Below are positions 49,447 to 53,657 of a DNA stretch of 53,657 nt, in pieces. The DNA comes from Borreliella burgdorferi B31 (GTDB lineage Bacteria > Spirochaetota > Spirochaetia > Borreliales > Borreliaceae). The first letter of the stretch is position 1. Each line of letters begins with the position of its first letter. A program made the position numbers and the translations under genes. Below the pieces are notes generated by a model. The model searched no databases, had not been told where the DNA came from, and worked only from the letters and a program-made list of their open reading frames with translations. The DNA is taken from NCBI RefSeq assembly GCF_000008685.2, contig NC_001857.2, positions 1 through 53,657 on the forward strand, written 5' to 3'.

Positions 49447-50077
49447 TTAGTTTTGTTTAAATTCAACACTGTAAGTAGAATAATCAAATATTTGGTAATT
49501 TTCATTTATGTAGTATGCTATGTAATATTTTTTATAAGCATCTTCATTTTTTTCAAGTATTTCTGTATCAAGACCCTCTGTAATTTTTTTTACAGAGTAC
49601 TCTTCTTTAATTTTTTGAATTTCTGGGTAAACTTCTTTAACAGTTTTTTCTAAAGTTTCTTTGAACTTTTCTTTTAGCATTAGGTCAAATTCTGCGTGTA
49701 TTAGTAGATCGTTTAATTCCTCTTTTTTTTGTATTAATTCTAAATGGCTGTCTAGTTGTTCTTGAATGCCCAATGCTTTGTGATAAAGTAGTCCTATAAT
49801 TATATTTTCGTAATCGGGGCTGCCTTTAAGCGTTTCAAGAATTTCTTTTAATTTATTCATTTTTCTGATCTTTTAACTTCTTGGTAGGTGCTTCTAATTT
49901 TGAGACCTTAGTTTCTTCTTGATATTTTTGATTTAAAGACTCTGGATTTCCAGATTTTTGGTTGCTTTCTTTTATATCGGTGCGGCTTTTTACTTTTGGA
50001 CCAATTGGATTAACAGCACATGAAGTGCCAATTAAAGTTAGTATTGTTGCAATGATATTTAGTTTATTTTTTGTCAA
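49447..50077 (-). pseudogene. BBA71/BBA72: PFam54 gene broken by internal deletion and frameshift
   Basis: The 5-prime part starts at TTG 50077 (AAGGAGAG upstream, like its neighbours) and reads a full signal peptide, TKNKLNIIATILTLIGTSC, then a tether to KKLKDQKNE and a stop at 49853. The second part begins in another frame at MNKLKEILETLKG (49860) and runs to FDYSTYSVEFKQN at 49447. Compared with BBA70, about 55 residues between KNE and KLKE are missing, so a deletion joined the two and shifted the frame. Annotators tend to list these as two genes. Confidence 0.8.
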
Positions 50078-50285
50078 AACACTCTCCTTATGCATATTTA
50101 TAAGTCAAAATTAATGGTGATTGATTTTAATACAAAATAATATAACTGCATTTCAAGATTTGTCGAATAACAATATTATTATTTCATATTAAAAAATCAA
50201 ATCTCTATTTTATGTTTTTAATATTTTAAATTTTTTTAATGTTAACCTCCTTTAATTCGTACACCAACCGCACATACACCACCAA

Positions 50286-51176
50286 TTAGTAGTGTATGTG
50301 GTCACAACAGGTTTTTAGCGGTGTTTCAATATTGTTTAAAATTTGCATACTTTTATTTGAGTCGAGTTCATGCTCGTATCCAACCCTTATTACTTCTCCG
50401 AGAATTTTTCCATCAGCTTTGCATCCTCCCGTATTTTTGTCATATTCGCCAATAATGTTATCGACGATTTTTATCCATGAATTTCTCTCTTGCATTAGTT
50501 TTTCAAAATTTTCCTGAATCTCTTTTACTGTTTTTGTTCTAAAATTAAAAATTAGGCGCTTTTGCTCGTCTTTAGTTAAAATATTAACAGCGCTTTCAAA
50601 TGCTTCTTGGATTTTAAATCCTGTCCAAAAAATTAAACCAATAAGTGTGTAATGGTAGTCGTTTGAGCTTGATGTTTGCGCGAGTATTGTGGCTAATTTT
50701 TTGATTTTATTTTCATCATAATTTAAAGATGAGTAAAATAATCTTCTAAGTCGATTGTCTTTTAACATAAAGTCAATATTATTGTCTTTTTTTTCTGTGA
50801 ATAAAGTTTTATTTATTCCAAATTGATCATTAGGTTCGATTTTTTGAATATCCGTGTTTATTGTTTGAGCAAACATTTCGATATTTGGACCTATTTTATT
50901 AATCAATTTTTCATTCTCATCAAATTCTTGTGCAATTTTTTTAATTATTTTTTCTTTTTCATTTTTAAAGAACTGGCTTTGTTGTAAGTTTTGAAGATTT
51001 TGGGTGCTTACAATCTTTTCTGTTTTTTGTAAAACTTTAATTTTTCCAAGTTTAATAGGGCTTGATTGTAATTCACTTATCGCTTCTGTGTTGTTTGATT
51101 TAGAATAAAAAGAGCATGAGAACAGTAAAGTTATTTGAAACAGTTTTAACGTTTTCCAAATTTTGTTTCTTTTCAA
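50286..51176 (-). CDS. PFam54 lipoprotein BBA73 (P35 family)
   Basis: A 296-residue lipoprotein starting at TTG (AAGGA upstream) with lipobox at Cys21 (TLLFSC). The PFam54 domain shows QFGINKTLFTEK, RRLFYSSLNYDENKIKKLAT and WTGFKIQEAFESAVNIL. It ends with a cysteine pair in PLKTCCDHIHY and has a third cysteine in TGGCKADGK, which is unusual for this family and could form a disulfide. It is intact, at the right end of the array. Confidence 0.87.
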   Translation of the reverse strand: MKRNKIWKTLKLFQITLLFSCSFYSKSNNTEAISELQSSPIKLGKIKVLQKTEKIVSTQNLQNLQQSQFFKNEKEKIIKKIAQEFDENEKLINKIGPNIEMFAQTINTDIQKIEPNDQFGINKTLFTEKKDNNIDFMLKDNRLRRLFYSSLNYDENKIKKLATILAQTSSSNDYHYTLIGLIFWTGFKIQEAFESAVNILTKDEQKRLIFNFRTKTVKEIQENFEKLMQERNSWIKIVDNIIGEYDKNTGGCKADGKILGEVIRVGYEHELDSNKSMQILNNIETPLKTCCDHIHY

Positions 51177-51705
51177 AACGTAATCCTTAAAAAAAATTAA
51201 TCATTAGTTTTATTTGGCAAGCTCAATATTTTTGATTTCTAATATAAATATATTTCAATTTGTTTAATTTTCAATGTTTTTTTATACATTTAAAATACAA
51301 ATTAATAAATTAATTGTTTAAAATATTTTTTTTAAAAAAACTTAAAATATTTCGTTTGGTTTTTTGAATTTGTTAGCAATGTAATTAGTATTGATCTTAA
51401 TGGCAATGTTTGCTAAGGTGTATTAATTTTAAAAATTTTTTGTTATTAGCCTTGTTTTTGTTTGTGATTGAGTTATATTTTTCATGTGTTATTTTATAAT
51501 AATAAATCTAACTATTATGAAATAACACCGTTCTCCCCATTTTAATGTAAAATCTAAGTGTTTAATCTTTATTAAAACCCTTTATTTTTAAGGTCATTCT
51601 TAATTAAAAAAGTTAATTATATATTTTTATTTAAATATGTATTGATTCTAATTTAGTTATGTTTTAAAATAATAAAAATAAATGTTTAAATAAGGAGAAT
51701 TAACA
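51177..51705. promoter_or_regulatory. Intergenic region between BBA73 and BBA74 with a long hairpin
   Basis: A 16-bp inverted repeat with one mismatch (GTGTTATTTTATAATA at 51486-51501 with TATTATGAAATAACAC at 51513-51528) lies about 180 bp before BBA74. It could be an operator or terminate a transcript. The BBA73 and BBA74 promoters must both lie in this AT-rich 529-bp stretch. I see no gene. Confidence 0.5.
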
Positions 51706-52479
51706 ATGACTAAAATATTTAGTAATTTAATAATTAATGGATTATTGTTTGGATTTGTAAGTTTAAATGTGTTTGCAGATTCTAACAATGCAAATATTCT
51801 CAAGCCTCAATCCAATGTTTTAGAACACTCAGATCAAAAAGATAACAAAAAATTAGATCAAAAAGATCAGGTTAATCAAGCTTTAGATACTATTAACAAG
51901 GTAACCGAAGATGTTTCTAGTAAATTAGAGGGAGTTAGAGAATCATCTCTTGAATTGGTAGAATCAAATGATGCAGGAGTAGTTAAAAAGTTTGTAGGCT
52001 CAATGTCTTTAATGTCAGATGTTGCTAAAGGGACTGTTGTTGCATCACAAGAAGCAACTATTGTGGCAAAGTGCTCAGGAATGGTTGCTGAGGGTGCAAA
52101 CAAGGTTGTTGAAATGTCTAAAAAGGCTGTTCAAGAAACCCAAAAAGCTGTTTCTGTTGCTGGTGAAGCAACATTTTTAATAGAGAAGCAAATAATGTTA
52201 AATAAATCCCCAAATAATAAGGAATTGGAATTAACAAAAGAAGAATTTGCTAAAGTGGAGCAAGTTAAAGAAACTTTAATGGCTTCTGAAAGGGCTTTGG
52301 ATGAAACAGTTCAAGAGGCTCAAAAAGTTCTCAATATGGTTAATGGTTTGAATCCGTCAAATAAGGATCAAGTATTAGCAAAAAAAGATGTTGCAAAGGC
52401 TATTTCTAATGTTGTTAAGGTAGCTCAAGGCGCAAGAGATCTTACAAAAGTAATGGCTATTTCTTTATACATGAGATAG
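51706..52479 (+). CDS. oms28: Periplasmic protein Oms28 (BBA74)
   Basis: A 257-residue protein with AAGGAG 8 nt upstream. It has a cleavable signal peptide (residues 1-24, ending VFA-DS) without a lipobox. The mature protein is nearly all helical with heptad-like stretches (AISNVVKVAQGARDLTKVMA). It was first described as a porin (Oms28), but later work placed it in the periplasm. It is expressed in the tick phase. The helical sequence does not look like a beta-barrel, in agreement with the periplasmic view. Confidence 0.92.
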   Translation: MTKIFSNLIINGLLFGFVSLNVFADSNNANILKPQSNVLEHSDQKDNKKLDQKDQVNQALDTINKVTEDVSSKLEGVRESSLELVESNDAGVVKKFVGSMSLMSDVAKGTVVASQEATIVAKCSGMVAEGANKVVEMSKKAVQETQKAVSVAGEATFLIEKQIMLNKSPNNKELELTKEEFAKVEQVKETLMASERALDETVQEAQKVLNMVNGLNPSNKDQVLAKKDVAKAISNVVKVAQGARDLTKVMAISLYMR

Positions 52480-52515
52480 TTAGATATATAAATTTATAAA
52501 TAATTAGAGGTTAAA

Positions 52516-52558
52516 GCAAAAAGGTTTGAAGCTAATTGTATTAGTTTCTGCCTTTTTT
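52516..52558 (+). terminator. Terminator of BBA74
   Basis: A two-part stem, AAAAAGG with CCTTTTTT outside and AGCTAAT with ATTAGTT inside, followed by T. It lies about 35 bp after the BBA74 stop. Confidence 0.65.
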
Positions 52559-52567
52559 ATTTAATAA

Positions 52568-52581
52568 GATCAATATTGATC
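52568..52581. promoter_or_regulatory. 14-bp palindrome upstream of thyX
   Basis: GATCAATATTGATC is a perfect palindrome about 125 bp before thyX, near the position where a -35 region would precede the -10-like TATAAT at about 52604. It may be an operator. Confidence 0.4.
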
Positions 52582-52705
52582 TCCCTATTAAGGCTGTTCT
52601 TATGATATAATATATTTTCGTTATGAATATTTACATTTTCAATATTTACTTGCATATTTATATTCTTAACTAATAAAATTTGCCTTAAGGAAGGAGAATT
52701 AATTT

Positions 52706-53503
52706 TTGAATAAAGAATATAAAATTTTGGATAATGGTTTTTTAAAACTTATTGATTTCATGGGAGATGATAGGAGAATAGTTAAGGCTGCAAGGATTTC
52801 TTATCGAGAAGAGAGCGTTAAAAGAAAAGATGCGGAACTTATTGACTATTTAATAAGAAATGGGCACACAAGCCCATTGGAGCAGGTGGTTTTTACATTT
52901 CATGTTAAAGCTCCAATATTTGTTGCAAGGCAATGGATGAGGCATAGAACGGCAAGGATTAATGAAGTTTCTGGATGCTACAGCTTGGCAAGAGAGGAAT
53001 TTTATGTCCCTTTAGAAGAAGATTTAAAGTGTCAAACTTCTAGTAATAGCTCTGAAAAAGAGTTTAAGTCTTTGGAAAAATTGTCGGACAAAATAAAGCA
53101 TCATCAAAAACATTCTTATGAGCTTTATCAAGATATGATCAATGCTAATATTCCAAAAGAACTCTCAAGAATAGTTTTGCCCTTAAGTTTATATACCGAA
53201 TGGTATTGGCAAATTGATTTAAATAATCTTTTTCATTTTATTAAATTGCGATTAGCCCTAGACAGTCCAAAAGAAATTAAAGAAAATTCGCCAAAAGAAA
53301 TGCGCGAATATGCTAAAGCATTGATAAGCATAGTAAGAGAAATTGTGCCCATCGCTTTTAACAGTTTTGAAAATCATTTTTTAAGAGGAAAGAGATTTTC
53401 CCACGAAGAGATAATTGCAATTATTAATGCTTTGGATTTAAATAAGCTTAGTATGGATGCTGAAAAATTGAACTTATTGAAAGATAAGCTAGGAATTGAT
53501 TGA
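52706..53503 (+). CDS. thyX: Flavin-dependent thymidylate synthase ThyX (BBA76)
   Basis: A 265-residue enzyme with the ThyX signature RHRxxxxxxxS at residues 79-89 (RHRTARINEVS). It makes dTMP from dUMP using methylenetetrahydrofolate, FAD and NADPH. The start is TTG at 52706 with AAGGAG upstream. The C-terminal region has a HFLRGKRFSHEE sequence typical of the family. It is a housekeeping gene next to the right telomere and would help keep the plasmid. No membrane or secretion signal is present, so it is cytoplasmic. Confidence 0.95.
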   Translation: MNKEYKILDNGFLKLIDFMGDDRRIVKAARISYREESVKRKDAELIDYLIRNGHTSPLEQVVFTFHVKAPIFVARQWMRHRTARINEVSGCYSLAREEFYVPLEEDLKCQTSSNSSEKEFKSLEKLSDKIKHHQKHSYELYQDMINANIPKELSRIVLPLSLYTEWYWQIDLNNLFHFIKLRLALDSPKEIKENSPKEMREYAKALISIVREIVPIAFNSFENHFLRGKRFSHEEIIAIINALDLNKLSMDAEKLNLLKDKLGID

Positions 53504-53657
53504 TTGTAAGTGTGTATTAGTATTTAGTTGATAAATTGTGGATTTGCGATTTTTGCGACCAAAAACTTATTTTTTAGCATAAGGTGTAATCTTTAAAAGA
53601 TAGTTTAAATTGTAAATTAAATGCTATAAAATGCCTTTTAATAAGAGTTTATTAGTA
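53504..53657. other. Right subtelomere and half-telomere
   Basis: No gene is present. The last bases, TTTATTAGTA, match the sequence left of the axis in the left telomere. The window therefore seems to stop at the hairpin axis on this side, while the left side reads 17 bases past it. Confidence 0.75.

Noticed and set aside
1..53657. tRNA or rRNA genes, or complete insertion sequences
   Set aside because: I saw no tRNA-like cloverleaf sequence, no rRNA-like conserved sequence and no transposase gene anywhere in the window.

Overview
The window is a complete or near-complete linear plasmid of a Lyme disease spirochete, Borrelia (Borreliella) burgdorferi sensu stricto. I recognise it as lp54, the A plasmid of a B31-like strain. 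The grounds are the very low GC content, the ospA-ospB operon, dbpB-dbpA, cspA and its paralogue array, lp6.6, oms28/BBA74, thyX, the Borrelia plasmid maintenance cluster PF57-PF50-PF32(ParA)-PF49, and hairpin-telomere sequence at both ends. Locus names such as BBA15 are recalled from memory, not looked up.

Layout. Positions 1-34 are a perfect palindrome, the opened-out left hairpin telomere. A left arm follows (0.6-5.2 kb) with a P13-like membrane protein and four lipoprotein genes. At 5.3-9.2 kb lies a phage baseplate, tail-fibre and lysis module (gp25-like, baseplate J-like, DUF735, DUF685, BlyA-like holin, BlyB-like, OrfD). Next come ospAB (9.4-11.2 kb) and the replication and partition cluster (11.75-14.9 kb), which ends in a strong promoter and a 52-bp perfect palindrome. 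At 15-18 kb are two small genes, the dbpBA operon and a decayed gene. The terminase genes are at 18.1-20.1 kb. A block of host-interaction genes (BBA32, BBA33, oppA5, BBA36, BBA37) sits at 20.7-25.1 kb, between terminase and portal. The long phage head and tail operon runs from 25.4 to 38.1 kb (portal, capsid, connectors, sheath, tube, tape measure, baseplate hub, spike), interrupted by three secreted-protein genes. The right arm (38-53.5 kb) is almost entirely lipoproteins on the minus strand, including the PFam54 array (BBA64-BBA73 with CspA). Oms28 and ThyX follow on the plus strand. The last bases are the right half-telomere.

How it fits together. The phage genes match the cp32 (phiBB-1) family in content and order, but the set is cut open: the baseplate and lysis end lies left of ospAB and the remainder lies right of dbpBA. 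This suggests that a cp32-like circular prophage was fused into a linear replicon and then loaded with surface lipoproteins used in the tick (OspA/B, Lp6.6, BBA52, BBA74) and in the mammal (DbpA/B, BBA33, OppA5, CspA, BBA57, BBA64-66). The maintenance cluster and telomeres keep the plasmid. ThyX is a housekeeping enzyme that would favour its retention.

Most notable observations: a candidate roughly 100-nt RNA ending at the 52-bp palindrome beside the partition genes; a candidate minus-strand small RNA at about 41157-41266 with an RpoS-like -10; decay inside the PFam54 array (a gene that lost its start and promoter but keeps an in-frame lipoprotein signal, and another with an internal deletion plus frameshift); a tandem paralogue of BBA60 without a secretion signal; tandem repeats placed exactly at stop codons in the phage operon; and a recurring ACACTAARTGTA-type palindrome, one copy overlapping the parA stop.
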